A stretch of DNA of 42,008 bases from Lentisalinibacter sp964602525 (GCA_964602525.1 CAZRSA010000011.1:1-42008); one strand, 5' to 3'. Shown: positions 32,560 through 41,640, counted from the stretch's first letter. Numbers and translations: made by a program. The notes: generated from the sequence alone by a model not told the origin.

Positions 32560-33083
32560 GTGACGCAGACAGACGGGAATTCGGCCTGGACGAGGCGAAG
32601 GCGCCGCTGCCGGAAGGCAGCATCGAGAAGAAGGGTTTCGTCGTCACCGCGGTGGACAACGTGGTGAACTGGGCCCGCACCGGCTCGATGTGGCCGATGA
32701 CCTTCGGGCTGGCGTGCTGTGCCGTGGAGATGATGCACGCGGGCGCCGCGCGCTATGACCTGGACCGGTTCGGCGTGATCTTCCGGCCGAGTCCGCGCCA
32801 GTCGGACGTCATGATCGTCGCCGGCACGCTGGTGAACAAGATGGCGCCGGCGCTGCGCAAGGTCTACGACCAGATGCCCGAGCCCCGCTGGGTGATCTCC
32901 ATGGGTTCCTGCGCCAACGGCGGCGGCTACTACCATTACAGCTATTCGGTAGTGCGCGGCTGTGACCGAATCGTGCCCGTGGACGTCTACGTGCCGGGCT
33001 GTCCGCCCACGGCGGAGGCACTCCTGTACGGCATCATCCAGCTGCAGAAGAAGATCCGCCGTACCAGCACCATCGCGCGTTGA
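32550..33083 (+). CDS. nuoB: NADH-quinone oxidoreductase subunit B
   Basis: NuoB holds the terminal [4Fe-4S] cluster N2 that passes electrons to quinone. It has 177 residues. The ligands are the adjacent pair Cys56-Cys57 (FGLACCAVEMM), Cys121 (GSCANGGG) and Cys151 (VPGCPP). The N-terminal 25 residues are polar and variable. ATG 32550 overlaps the end of nuoA by 10 bases, with AGGGGG upstream. A GTG at 32529 would extend further into nuoA and is less likely. It contacts NuoC and NuoD, which follow. Confidence 0.98.
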   Translation: MGLSDADRREFGLDEAKAPLPEGSIEKKGFVVTAVDNVVNWARTGSMWPMTFGLACCAVEMMHAGAARYDLDRFGVIFRPSPRQSDVMIVAGTLVNKMAPALRKVYDQMPEPRWVISMGSCANGGGYYHYSYSVVRGCDRIVPVDVYVPGCPPTAEALLYGIIQLQKKIRRTSTIAR

Positions 33084-33092
33084 GGATCACCG

Positions 33093-33797
33093 ATGAGTGA
33101 ACGCAGTGAGGCTCTGGCAGCTGCCATCGAGGAGCGTTTCGGCAACGCCGCGAGCCGCGTGCCGTCGGCCTGCGGCGAGGTGACGTTCGAGGTCGACAAG
33201 GAATCGCTGATCGAGGTGGCCACGGCGCTTCGTGACGAGGAGGCCTTCGGCTTCGAGATGCTGATGGACGTGTGCGGCGTGGACTATCTCGACTACGGCC
33301 ATGCCGAGTGGAAGACGCAGGACGCCACGGATTCCGGCTTCTCCCGCGGCGTGGAGCGCGAGCCGGTGATCATCGACGATGCCGAGAGCTTCGACCCGAA
33401 GCGCTTCGCGGTGGTCTACCACCTGTTGTCGGTGGCGAACAACCGGCGGCTGCGCCTGCGGGTCTGGTGCGGCCCGGACAACCCGCCGCGCATGCCCTCG
33501 GTCACGGACGTCTGGGCATCGGCCGACTGGTTCGAGCGCGAGGCGTTCGACCTGTTCGGCATCCTGTTCGACGGCCATCCGGATCTGCGCCGCATCCTGA
33601 CCGACTACGGTTTCATCGGCCATCCCTTCCGCAAGGACTTCCCGCTCTCGGGCAATGTCGAGGTGCGTTACGACCCCGACAAACGGCGGGTGGCTTACCA
33701 ACCGGTCAGCATCGAGCCGCGTACGCTGGTGCCCAAGGTCATCCGCGACGACCACCGCTACGAAGAACAGTTGAGAGGGACTTCGAGCGATGGCTGA
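33093..33797 (+). CDS. nuoC: NADH-quinone oxidoreductase subunit C
   Basis: NuoC is the 30-kDa-type peripheral-arm subunit of complex I. It has 234 residues. The family signature is intact near 148-190: WFEREAFDLFGILFDGHPDLRRILTDYGFIGHPFRKDFPLSG. It is not fused to NuoD, unlike in E. coli where nuoCD is one gene. The start is ATG 33093, with GAGGAT upstream. Its last eight bases overlap the start of nuoD, so the two are probably translated together. Confidence 0.97.
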   Translation: MSERSEALAAAIEERFGNAASRVPSACGEVTFEVDKESLIEVATALRDEEAFGFEMLMDVCGVDYLDYGHAEWKTQDATDSGFSRGVEREPVIIDDAESFDPKRFAVVYHLLSVANNRRLRLRVWCGPDNPPRMPSVTDVWASADWFEREAFDLFGILFDGHPDLRRILTDYGFIGHPFRKDFPLSGNVEVRYDPDKRRVAYQPVSIEPRTLVPKVIRDDHRYEEQLRGTSSDG

Positions 33798-35043
33798 GAT
33801 TCAGAACTTCACCATGAACTTCGGGCCGCAGCACCCGGCGGCCCATGGTGTGCTGCGCCTGGTGCTGGAGATGGACGGCGAGGTCATCCAGAAGGCCGAC
33901 CCGCACGTGGGGCTGCTGCACCGGGCCACCGAGAAGCTGGCCGAGTCGAAACCCTACAACCAGAGCATCGGCTACATGGACCGTCTGGACTACGTGTCCA
34001 TGATGTGCAACGAGCACGGCTACGTGATGGCCATCGAGAAGCTGCTCGGCATCACGCCGCCGCTGCGTGCCCAGTACATCCGGGTGATGTTCGACGAGAT
34101 CACCCGCATCCTGAACCACCTCATGTGGCTCGGTGCGCATGGTCTGGATATCGGCGCCATGACCATGTTCCTCTACTGTTTCCGCGAGCGCGAGGACCTC
34201 ATGGACTGCTACGAGGCAGTCTCCGGCACGCGCATGCACGCCACCTACTACCGTCCCGGCGGCGTCTACCGCGACCTGCCGGAGGAGATGCCGAAGTATC
34301 AGCCCTCGAAGTGGCACAGCCAGAAGGAAGTGGACGAGATGAACCGCGCACGGGAAGGCTCGCTGCTCGACTTCATCCGCGACTTCACCGACCGCTTCCC
34401 GGCCTGCGTCGACGACTACGAAACCCTGCTCACGGACAACCGCATCTGGAAACAGCGCACGGTGAACATTGCCGTGGTGCCCCCGGAGCGGGCGCTGCAG
34501 CTGGGTTTCAGCGGCCCCATGCTGCGCGGCTCGGGCATCGAGTGGGATATCAGGAAGAAGCAGCCCTACGAGGTCTACGACCAGCTCGACTTCGAGATCC
34601 CGGTGGGCCTGAACGGCGACTGCTACGACCGCTACCTGGTGCGGGTCGAGGAACTCAGGCAGTCGAACCGGATGATCCGCCAGTGCGTCGACTGGCTGGA
34701 GCGGAACCCGGGCCCGGTCATGCTGGACGACCGCAAGATCGCGCCGCCGAGCCGGGTGGAGATGAAGGACGACATGGAATCGCTGATCCACCACTTCAAG
34801 CTCTTCACCGAGGGCTACGTAGCGCCGGAGGGCGAGGCCTATGCCGCGGTGGAGGCACCGAAGGGCGAGTTCGGCTGTTACCTCATTTCCGACGGCGCGA
34901 ACAAACCCTATCGGCTGAAGGTGCGCGCGCCGGGCTTTGCCCACCTGGCCGCCATGAACGAGATGGTGCAGGGGCACATGCTGGCCGACGTGGTGGCGGT
35001 CATCGGCACCCAGGACATCGTATTCGGGGAGGTGGACCGGTGA
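33790..35043 (+). CDS. nuoD: NADH-quinone oxidoreductase subunit D
   Basis: NuoD (49-kDa type) forms the quinone-binding cavity with NuoB. It has 417 residues, with the conserved N-terminal block FTMNFGPQHPAAHGVLRLVLEMDGE (6-30), containing the quinone-head His, and DPHVGLLHRATEKLAE. Further blocks are PYNQSIGYMDRLDYVSMMCNEH and the C-terminal ANKPYRLKVRAPGFAHL and DVVAVIGTQDIVFGEVDR. It is related to the large subunit of NiFe hydrogenases but lacks the metal-binding cysteines. It overlaps nuoC by eight bases and nuoE by four. Confidence 0.98.
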   Translation: MAEIQNFTMNFGPQHPAAHGVLRLVLEMDGEVIQKADPHVGLLHRATEKLAESKPYNQSIGYMDRLDYVSMMCNEHGYVMAIEKLLGITPPLRAQYIRVMFDEITRILNHLMWLGAHGLDIGAMTMFLYCFREREDLMDCYEAVSGTRMHATYYRPGGVYRDLPEEMPKYQPSKWHSQKEVDEMNRAREGSLLDFIRDFTDRFPACVDDYETLLTDNRIWKQRTVNIAVVPPERALQLGFSGPMLRGSGIEWDIRKKQPYEVYDQLDFEIPVGLNGDCYDRYLVRVEELRQSNRMIRQCVDWLERNPGPVMLDDRKIAPPSRVEMKDDMESLIHHFKLFTEGYVAPEGEAYAAVEAPKGEFGCYLISDGANKPYRLKVRAPGFAHLAAMNEMVQGHMLADVVAVIGTQDIVFGEVDR

Positions 35044-35540
35044 GCGAGCAGGCCGCGGCCTTCGAGCTGAGCGCCCGCGTGCGCAATGAGATCGACAAGT
35101 GGACGGCGCGCTTCCCCGAAGACCGCAAGCGCTCGGCCGTGATCGGCGCGCTGCACGCCGTGCAGCACGAGAACGGGGGCTATCTGACGCCGGAGCTGAT
35201 GGACGCCGTGGCGGCGTACCTGGAGCTGCCGCCCATCCAGGTGTACGAGGTGGCCACGTTCTACTCCATGTTCGAGACGAAACCGGTGGGCCGGCACAGT
35301 GTCTCAATCTGTACCAACGTCTCCTGCATGTTGCGGGGCGCCGAGGATCTGGTGGAGCAGGTCGAGAAGAAGCTCGGCGTGTCCCTGGGGGAGAGCACGC
35401 CGGACGGGCGCATCTATCTCAAGCGCGAGGAGGAGTGCCTGGCCGCCTGCTGCGGCGCGCCGATGATGATGGTTGATCACGTCTACCACGAGAACCTGAC
35501 GCCCGAGCGCATCGACGAGATACTGGACGGACTGGACTGA
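35040..35540 (+). CDS. nuoE: NADH-quinone oxidoreductase subunit E
   Basis: NuoE (24-kDa type) is a thioredoxin-like subunit carrying [2Fe-2S] cluster N1a. It has 166 residues. The ligands are Cys91 and Cys96 (CTNVSC), and Cys133 and Cys137 (CLAAC); an extra Cys138 follows directly. The N-terminal helices (to about 80) include KRSAVIGALHAVQHENGGYLT. Initiation is GTG 35040, overlapping the nuoD stop in GTGA, with GGGGAGG upstream. Its stop overlaps the nuoF ATG by one base. Confidence 0.97.
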   Translation: MSEQAAAFELSARVRNEIDKWTARFPEDRKRSAVIGALHAVQHENGGYLTPELMDAVAAYLELPPIQVYEVATFYSMFETKPVGRHSVSICTNVSCMLRGAEDLVEQVEKKLGVSLGESTPDGRIYLKREEECLAACCGAPMMMVDHVYHENLTPERIDEILDGLD

Positions 35541-36844
35541 TGAGCACCGACGAGAACCTGGTCTGCTACGCGACGCTGGGGGCGGACGAGCCCTGGAGCC
35601 TCGAGGCCTATCGCAAGCTGGGCGGCTACGAGGCCTGGGAACGCATCCTCAACGGCGAGCTGACGCCGGAGGCGGTGATCGAGGAAGTCAAGGAGTCGGG
35701 GCTGAAGGGCCGCGGCGGGGCGGGCTTCCCCACCGGCCTCAAGTGGAGCTTCATGCCGCGCACCGCGCCGGTGCAGAAGTATATCGTCTGCAACTCTGAC
35801 GAGAGCGAGCCGGGCACCTGCCACGACCGGGAGATCCTGCGTTACAACCCGCACTCTCTCGTCGAGGGCATGGCCATCGCCGGCTACGCCATGGGCGCCA
35901 CCGTCGGCTACAACTACATCCGCGGGGAATTCCTGGACGAGCCGGTGCCGAGGTTCGAGGCCGCGCTGGCCGAGGCCTACGAGGCCGGACTGCTCGGCAG
36001 GGACATCCGCGGCTCCGGCATCGACTTCGACCTCTACACCTTCGTCGGCGCCGGCGCCTACATCTGCGGCGAGGAGACGGCGCTGCTGGAATCGCTGGAG
36101 GGCAAGCAGGGCAAGCCGCGCTTCAAGCCGCCGTTCCCGGCCAACTACGGTGTCTACGGCAAGCCGACGACGGTGAACAACACCCAGTCGCTGGCCAGCG
36201 TGCCGTCCATCATCAGGAACGGCGCCAAGTGGTTCTCCGACCTGGGGGTGGAGGGCTCCGGCGGCACGGCCATCTTCTCCGTCTCCGGGCACGTCGAGAA
36301 GCCCCAGAATCTGGAGCTGCCGATGGGCATCCCCTTCCCGGAACTCCTGGAGCGCTGCGGCGGTGTGCTCGGCGGACGCAAGCTGAAGGCGGTGATCCCC
36401 GGCGGTTCGTCCGTGCCGGTGCTGCCGGCGGACATCATCATGGAGTGCACCATGGACTACAACTCGCTGAAGGAGGCGGGTTCGTCCTTCGGCACCGGCG
36501 CCGTGATGGTGATGGACGAGAACACCTGCATGGTGCGCGTCCTGCGCCGCATCTCCCGCTTCTACATGGCCGAGTCCTGCGGCCAGTGCACCCCCTGCCG
36601 AGAGGGCACCGGCTGGCTGTACCGCATGCTGACCCGCATGCTGGAGGGCCGGGCCACGGCAGACGACCTGGGCAAGCTGCTGGACGTGGCCAACAAGATC
36701 GAGGGCCATACCATCTGCGCACTCGGCGATGCGGCGGCATGGCCGGTGCAGAGTTTCCTGAAACATTTCCGCCACGAATTCGAGTACATGGTCGAGCACC
36801 GGGGCCGGAGCATCGTCGAGGACGACGGCCGCCGGGCCGCCTGA
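35540..36844 (+). CDS. nuoF: NADH-quinone oxidoreductase subunit F
   Basis: NuoF (51-kDa type) binds NADH and FMN and holds cluster N3. It has 434 residues. GRGGAGFPTG (57-66) contributes to the FMN/NADH pocket, and FVGAGAYICGEETALLES (168-185) is the second nucleotide motif. The N3 [4Fe-4S] ligands are Cys347, Cys350, Cys353 (ESCGQCTPCREG) and Cys393 (HTICALGD). It begins on the last base of the nuoE stop and is followed by nuoG after 21 bases. Together E, F and G form the NADH-oxidising tip. Confidence 0.98.
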   Translation: MSTDENLVCYATLGADEPWSLEAYRKLGGYEAWERILNGELTPEAVIEEVKESGLKGRGGAGFPTGLKWSFMPRTAPVQKYIVCNSDESEPGTCHDREILRYNPHSLVEGMAIAGYAMGATVGYNYIRGEFLDEPVPRFEAALAEAYEAGLLGRDIRGSGIDFDLYTFVGAGAYICGEETALLESLEGKQGKPRFKPPFPANYGVYGKPTTVNNTQSLASVPSIIRNGAKWFSDLGVEGSGGTAIFSVSGHVEKPQNLELPMGIPFPELLERCGGVLGGRKLKAVIPGGSSVPVLPADIIMECTMDYNSLKEAGSSFGTGAVMVMDENTCMVRVLRRISRFYMAESCGQCTPCREGTGWLYRMLTRMLEGRATADDLGKLLDVANKIEGHTICALGDAAAWPVQSFLKHFRHEFEYMVEHRGRSIVEDDGRRAA

Positions 36845-36865
36845 CCCGTACCGCCCAACCGATTT

Positions 36866-39058
36866 ATGAGCGACGAACTGGTCAACATAGAGGTCGACGG
36901 CAAGCCCCTGCAGGCGCGCAAGGGGCAGATGCTGATCGAGGTCACCGACGCGGCGAATATCTACGTGCCGCGCTTCTGCTACCACGAGAAGCTGTCCGTG
37001 GCGGCCAACTGCCGCATGTGCCTGGTGGAGGTGGAGAAGGCGCCCAAGCCGCTGCCGGCCTGCGCCACGCCGGTGAACGAGGGCATGAAGGTCTACACCC
37101 GCTCGGCCAAGGCGGTGTCGGCCCAGAAGGCCACCATGGAGTTCCTGCTAATCAACCACCCGCTTGACTGCCCCATCTGCGACCAGGGCGGCGAGTGCGA
37201 GCTGCAGGATCTCGCCATGGGCTTCGGCCGGGACGTCTCCCGCTACACCGAGGGCAAGCGGGTGGTTAAGGACCAGGACCTCGGGCCGCTGGTCTCCACG
37301 GACATGACCCGCTGCATCCACTGCACCCGCTGCGTGCGTTTCGGTCAGGAGATCGCCGGCATCCAGGAGCTGGGCACCACCGATCGCGGCGAGCACATGA
37401 AGATCGGCACCTACATCGAGAACAGCGTCGATCACGAGCTCTCGGGCAACATCATCGACATCTGCCCGGTGGGCGCGCTGAACAACAAGCCCTACCGCTA
37501 CAGTGCCCGGGCGTGGGAAATGGTGCAGCGGCCGATGGTCTCGCCCCACGACTGCGCGGGCAGCAACCTCTACGCCCACGTCCTGCGGGGCACGGTCAAG
37601 CGCATCGTGCCGCGGCCGAACGAGGCCATCAACGAGACCTGGATCGCCGACCGGGACCGCTTCAGCTACGAGGGCATCTACCACGACGCCAGGCTGCGCG
37701 AGCCCATGGTGAAGCGCGACGGCCGCTGGCAGGCCCTGTCCTGGGAGGGCGCGCTGTCGGTGACCGCCGAGCGTCTGCGCGATACCGCCGCCGCCGACCC
37801 GGACCAGGTGGCGCTGCTCACGACGCCGGGTGCGACCCTGGAGGAGTGCCACCTGCTGGCACGCCTCGGTGAGCACTTCGGTACGGCCAATCTGGATCAC
37901 CGCCTGCGCCGGCGTGACTTCCGTGACCAGGAGGCCGACCCGGTCTTCCCCTGGCTCGGCCGCTCGCTGGAGGAAATCGAGGCCCTCGACGGTCTGCTGG
38001 TGGTGGGTTCTAACCTGCGCAAGGAAGTGCCGATGCTGGCCCACCGGGTGCGCAAGGCGGCGGTCAGCGGCGCGAAGGTCTCGTTCGTGAACGCCGAGCG
38101 CTATCCCTACTTCTTCGACGTCGAGGCCTATGCCGAGGGCGGATTGCTCGAGGAGCTCGCCGCCGTCACGGCAGCCGCCGCCGAACTGCACGGCCGCGAG
38201 GTGCCGGAGCCGGCCCGGTCGCCGGCGGCGGCCGTGAAGCCCGGCGAGGAACACCGCCGCGCCGCGGCCGGGCTGGGCGAGGACGGTCTGATACTGCTCG
38301 GCCAGATCGCCTGCCGCCACCCGCGCTTCGCCGACCTGCGGGTACTGGCGGCGGCGCTGGCGGAGCTGACCGGCGCCGGTCTCGGCTATGTCTCCGAGGG
38401 TGCCAATGCCGCCGGGGCCGCCCTGGCCGGCGTGCTGCCCCACCGGGCCGCTGCCGGGGTTCGGCGCGAACGCCCGGGGCGGCATGCAGGCAGCCTGCTG
38501 GCGGAGCCGCCGCGTGCCGTCCTTCTGATGGGGGCGGACCCGGACGAGGATTTCGGGGCAGACGCCCGCTCCGCGCTGGCCCGCAGCGAATTCGTCGTTG
38601 CGCTCACCCCGTACCGGACGACCGGCATCGAGGCCGCCGCCGACGTCATGCTGCCGCTCGGTACCGCCTTCGAGACCGCCGGTACCTATGTGAACGGGGA
38701 AGGGCGGATACAGAGTTTCGCGGGCGTCGCCACCCCGGTGGGCGAGGCGCGTCCCGGCTGGAAGATCCTGCGCGTGATCGGCAACATGCTCGATGCGCCG
38801 CGATTCGATTACCTGTCGGCAGAGGACGTCCGGGAGGAGGCGCTGGGCGCGATCGGGCAACCCGCGGGAGACAACGCCTATGCCGGCGGTCACGTCTGCG
38901 AGGAACCGGCCGAGTCCGGGGAGGCCGTGCTCGACGTACCCATCTACCGCGTGGACGCACTGGTGCGCCATGCCCACGCGTTGCAGCTGACCGCGGATGG
39001 CCGTGCAGGCCGGAACTACCCCGATGAGGAGACCGACGCCCTGGAGGCCGCCGGGTGA
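36866..39058 (+). CDS. nuoG: NADH-quinone oxidoreductase subunit G
   Basis: NuoG (75-kDa type) carries the chain of iron-sulfur clusters between NuoF and NuoI. It has 730 residues. Visible ligands: N1b Cys38, Cys49, Cys52, Cys66; N5 His98, Cys102, Cys105, Cys111; N4 Cys150, Cys153, Cys156, Cys200. The extra N7 cluster of E. coli and Thermus is missing: the equivalent region (about 222-240) has a single Cys230. The rest is a molybdopterin-oxidoreductase-like fold without cofactor. It is shorter than the 908-residue E. coli protein and closer to the alphaproteobacterial/mitochondrial type. The stop overlaps the nuoH GTG (GTGA). Confidence 0.97.
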   Translation: MSDELVNIEVDGKPLQARKGQMLIEVTDAANIYVPRFCYHEKLSVAANCRMCLVEVEKAPKPLPACATPVNEGMKVYTRSAKAVSAQKATMEFLLINHPLDCPICDQGGECELQDLAMGFGRDVSRYTEGKRVVKDQDLGPLVSTDMTRCIHCTRCVRFGQEIAGIQELGTTDRGEHMKIGTYIENSVDHELSGNIIDICPVGALNNKPYRYSARAWEMVQRPMVSPHDCAGSNLYAHVLRGTVKRIVPRPNEAINETWIADRDRFSYEGIYHDARLREPMVKRDGRWQALSWEGALSVTAERLRDTAAADPDQVALLTTPGATLEECHLLARLGEHFGTANLDHRLRRRDFRDQEADPVFPWLGRSLEEIEALDGLLVVGSNLRKEVPMLAHRVRKAAVSGAKVSFVNAERYPYFFDVEAYAEGGLLEELAAVTAAAAELHGREVPEPARSPAAAVKPGEEHRRAAAGLGEDGLILLGQIACRHPRFADLRVLAAALAELTGAGLGYVSEGANAAGAALAGVLPHRAAAGVRRERPGRHAGSLLAEPPRAVLLMGADPDEDFGADARSALARSEFVVALTPYRTTGIEAAADVMLPLGTAFETAGTYVNGEGRIQSFAGVATPVGEARPGWKILRVIGNMLDAPRFDYLSAEDVREEALGAIGQPAGDNAYAGGHVCEEPAESGEAVLDVPIYRVDALVRHAHALQLTADGRAGRNYPDEETDALEAAG

Positions 39059-40149
39059 GCGACTTCCTGAATCTGATCAGTTTCGGGCTGCTGGGCCGGC
39101 TGCCGGAGAGCGCGCAGCTGGTCACGGTGATCACCATGCAGATCGTGGCCGTCATGCTCTGCGTCATCCTGACGGTGGCCTTCCTCACCCTCGCGGAACG
39201 CAAGGTGATCGGCTCCATCCAGAACCGCATCGGCCCGAACCGGGTGGGCTTCCGCGGCCTGCTGCAGCCGTTCGCCGACGTGCTGAAGCTGCTCATGAAG
39301 GAGGTCGTGGTGCCCACGAACTCGAGCCGCTTTCTGTTCGTGATCGCACCGCTGCTCTCCATCACTCCGGCACTGGCCACCTGGGCCGTGATCCCGCTGA
39401 ACGAGGACTTCGTCCTGGCGGACATCGATGCGGGTCTGCTCTACGTGCTGGCACTCACCTCCGTGGGCGTCTACGGCGTCATCCTGGCCGGCTGGGCCAC
39501 CAATTCCAAGTACGCCTTCCTCGGCGCCATGCGTTCCGCGGCGCAGATCGTCGCCTACGAGATCGCCATGGGTTTCGCCCTGGTGGGCGTGCTGATGGCG
39601 GCCGGCAGTCTGAACCTCGGCGAGATCATCCGCGCCCAGCAGGGCGGCATCACCCACTGGTTCTGGCTGTGGCTGCTGCCTCTGTTCGCCGTGTACTTCA
39701 TCTCCGGCGTCGCGGAGACCAACCGGGCGCCGTTCGACGTGGCCGAGGGAGAATCGGAGATCGTGGCGGGTTTCCACGTGGAGTACTCCGGCATCGCTTT
39801 CGCCGTGTTCTTCCTGGCGGAATACGCCAACATGGTGCTGATCTCGGCGCTGACGGCGGTGCTGTTCTGGGGCGGCTGGCTGTCACCCTTCGAGGGCCTG
39901 GTCGGCCTCGGCGTCAGCGAGGAGGCCTGGATAGTGCAGCCGGGCTTCTTCTGGTTTGCGCTGAAGACGGCCTTCTTCCTGTTCTGCTTCCTCTGGCTCC
40001 GGGCCACCTTCCCGCGCTACCGCTATGATCAGATCATGCGCCTCGGCTGGAAAGTGTTCATCCCGGTGACTATCGTCTGGATCGTCGTCGAGGCGCTGAT
40101 GTCCTGGCTGAACGTGGGCCCCTGGGCGCGGCTGGCGACGGGCGTATAG
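39055..40149 (+). CDS. nuoH: NADH-quinone oxidoreductase subunit H
   Basis: NuoH anchors the peripheral arm to the membrane and forms part of the quinone chamber. It has 364 residues with about eight membrane helices. The signatures LAERKVIGSIQNRIGPNRVGFRGLLQPFADVLKLLMKE (43-80) and SGVAETNRAPFDVAEGESEIVAGFHVEYSGIAFAVFFLAEYANM are intact, including the acidic residues of the E-channel. Initiation is GTG 39055, with GGAGG seven bases upstream, overlapping nuoG. nuoI follows 13 bases after the stop. Confidence 0.98.
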   Translation: MSDFLNLISFGLLGRLPESAQLVTVITMQIVAVMLCVILTVAFLTLAERKVIGSIQNRIGPNRVGFRGLLQPFADVLKLLMKEVVVPTNSSRFLFVIAPLLSITPALATWAVIPLNEDFVLADIDAGLLYVLALTSVGVYGVILAGWATNSKYAFLGAMRSAAQIVAYEIAMGFALVGVLMAAGSLNLGEIIRAQQGGITHWFWLWLLPLFAVYFISGVAETNRAPFDVAEGESEIVAGFHVEYSGIAFAVFFLAEYANMVLISALTAVLFWGGWLSPFEGLVGLGVSEEAWIVQPGFFWFALKTAFFLFCFLWLRATFPRYRYDQIMRLGWKVFIPVTIVWIVVEALMSWLNVGPWARLATGV

Positions 40150-40162
40150 GGGAGAGCGACAT

Positions 40163-40645
40163 ATGGTCAGGAATATCCTCAAGACGTTTCTTCTGCTGGA
40201 GCTCTGGCGCGGGCTGATGCTAACCGGGCGCAATCTCTTCCGCACCAAGGTGACGGTGCAGTACCCGGAGGAGAAGACGCCCCAGTCGCCGCGCTTCCGC
40301 GGCCTGCATGCCCTCAGGCGCTACCCCAACGGCGAGGAGCGCTGCATCGCCTGCAAGCTCTGCGAGGCGGTCTGCCCGGCGCTGGCCATCACGATCGAAT
40401 CCGACGTCGGGCCGGACGGTACGCGCCGCACGACCCGCTACGACATCGACCTGTTCAAGTGCATCTACTGCGGCTTCTGCGAGGAGGCGTGCCCGGTGGA
40501 TGCGGTCGTCGAGACCCGGATCCACGAATACCACATGGAGAACCGGGGCGAGAACATCATGACCAAGGAGAAACTGCTGGCCGTCGGCGAGAAGTACGAG
40601 CCAATGATCGCCGCCGACAAGGCCGCGGACGCGCCCTACAAGTAG
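40163..40645 (+). CDS. nuoI: NADH-quinone oxidoreductase subunit I
   Basis: NuoI (TYKY type) carries clusters N6a and N6b and passes electrons to NuoB. It has 160 residues. Two ferredoxin motifs are intact: Cys61, Cys64, Cys67, Cys71 (CIACKLCEAVCP) and Cys100, Cys103, Cys106, Cys110 (CIYCGFCEEACP). A basic N-terminal amphipathic helix (1-30) attaches it to NuoH. The ribosome site is AGGGGAG before ATG 40163. An 81-base hairpin-rich spacer separates it from nuoJ. Confidence 0.98.
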   Translation: MVRNILKTFLLLELWRGLMLTGRNLFRTKVTVQYPEEKTPQSPRFRGLHALRRYPNGEERCIACKLCEAVCPALAITIESDVGPDGTRRTTRYDIDLFKCIYCGFCEEACPVDAVVETRIHEYHMENRGENIMTKEKLLAVGEKYEPMIAADKAADAPYK

Positions 40646-40646
40646 C

Positions 40647-40712
40647 GGCGCCGGGGCGCCGTCAGCGACCGTTGACGGACGAGTAACGAGGGGCCTGCCG
40701 CCGCGGGAGGCC
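40647..40712. repeat. Three hairpins between nuoI and nuoJ
   Basis: GGCGCC repeats as a perfect stem (40647-40652 with 40655-40660). CGTCA pairs with TGACG (40660-40664 with 40673-40677), and GGCCT pairs with AGGCC (40692-40696 with 40708-40712). There is no T-run. It is the only sizeable gap in the nuo operon, and may adjust mRNA stability or nuoJ translation between the peripheral-arm and membrane-arm genes. Confidence 0.45.
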
Positions 40713-40726
40713 ATTGGGGACCAGGT

Positions 40727-41329
40727 TTGTTTGAGACGCTGTTGTTCTACGTCTTCGCCGCCGTGCTGATCGGCGCGGCGCTCGGCGTGATCTTCTCGCG
40801 GAATCCGGTGTATTCCGTGATGTTCCTCGTGCTGGCTTTCTTCAACAGCGCGGTACTGTGGCTGCTGGCCGAGGCGGAGTTCCTGGCCATCGTCCTGGTG
40901 CTGGTCTACGTCGGCGCGGTGATGGTGCTGTTCCTGTTTGTCGTCATGATGCTCGACGTGAACGTGGAGGCCGTGCGCGAGGGGCTGACCCGTTACGCGC
41001 CGCTGGGTCTCGTGGTCGCCCTGATCATGGTGGTCGAGCTGGTGCAGGTCATCTGGGCGAAGAGCCGCGGCCTTGCCACCATGGCCGACGCGCCGCCGCT
41101 GCCGGAGGGCTACAGCAACACCAAGGCGCTGGGTTCGGTGCTCTACACCGAGCACGTCTATGCGTTCGAGCTGGCGGCGGTGATCCTGCTGCTCGCCATC
41201 GTCGCTGCCATAACGCTGACCATGCGCCGGCGGCCGGGCCTGAAGGTGCAGGACATCTCCCGTCAGGTCAGCACGCGGCGCGAAGAGCGGGTGCGCCTGG
41301 TCAGCATGGACCCGGAGGAGCGCCAGTGA
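40727..41329 (+). CDS. nuoJ: NADH-quinone oxidoreductase subunit J
   Basis: NuoJ is a membrane subunit with five predicted helices, involved in coupling quinone reduction to proton pumping. It has 200 residues. The conserved third helix region VLVYVGAVMVLFLFVVMML (about 57-75) has the pi-bulge-forming YVGA motif. Initiation is TTG 40727, the only suitable start giving the full first helix MFETLLFYVFAAVLIGAALG; the ribosome site is a weak GGGGA. The basic C-terminal tail (about 168-200) is cytoplasmic. Its stop overlaps the nuoK GTG. Confidence 0.96.
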   Translation: MFETLLFYVFAAVLIGAALGVIFSRNPVYSVMFLVLAFFNSAVLWLLAEAEFLAIVLVLVYVGAVMVLFLFVVMMLDVNVEAVREGLTRYAPLGLVVALIMVVELVQVIWAKSRGLATMADAPPLPEGYSNTKALGSVLYTEHVYAFELAAVILLLAIVAAITLTMRRRPGLKVQDISRQVSTRREERVRLVSMDPEERQ

Positions 41330-41637
41330 GCGGCATCGGCCTCCAGCACTACCTGACGCTGTCGGCGATCCTGTTCTCGCTGGCCGTCGCCGGTATCTTC
41401 ATCAACCGGAAGAACGTCATACTGCTGCTGATGTGCATCGAGCTCATGCTGCTGGCGGTGAACTTCAACTTCGTCGCGTTCTCGCGCTACGTGGGCAACG
41501 AACTCGGCCAGATCTTCGTGTTCTTCATTCTCACCGTGGCGGCGGCCGAGGCGGCCATCGGGCTGGCCATCCTGGTGGTGCTGTTCCGCAGCCGGCGCAG
41601 CATCGACGTCGAGAACATGGACGCGATGAAGGGCTAG
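41326..41637 (+). CDS. nuoK: NADH-quinone oxidoreductase subunit K
   Basis: NuoK is the small antiporter-related subunit of the membrane arm. It has 103 residues and three helices. The two buried glutamates needed for proton translocation are present: Glu39 (CIELMLLAVN) and Glu75 (VAAAEAAIGLA), corresponding to Glu36 and Glu72 of E. coli. Initiation is GTG 41326, overlapping the nuoJ stop (GTGA), with GGAGGAG upstream. nuoL begins three bases after its stop. Confidence 0.97.
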   Translation: MSGIGLQHYLTLSAILFSLAVAGIFINRKNVILLLMCIELMLLAVNFNFVAFSRYVGNELGQIFVFFILTVAAAEAAIGLAILVVLFRSRRSIDVENMDAMKG

Positions 41638-41640
41638 CCG

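Noticed and set aside
33739..35307. 522-codon minus-strand frame opposite nuoD and nuoE
   Set aside because: Antisense shadow of conserved nuo genes, with no domain or ribosome site.
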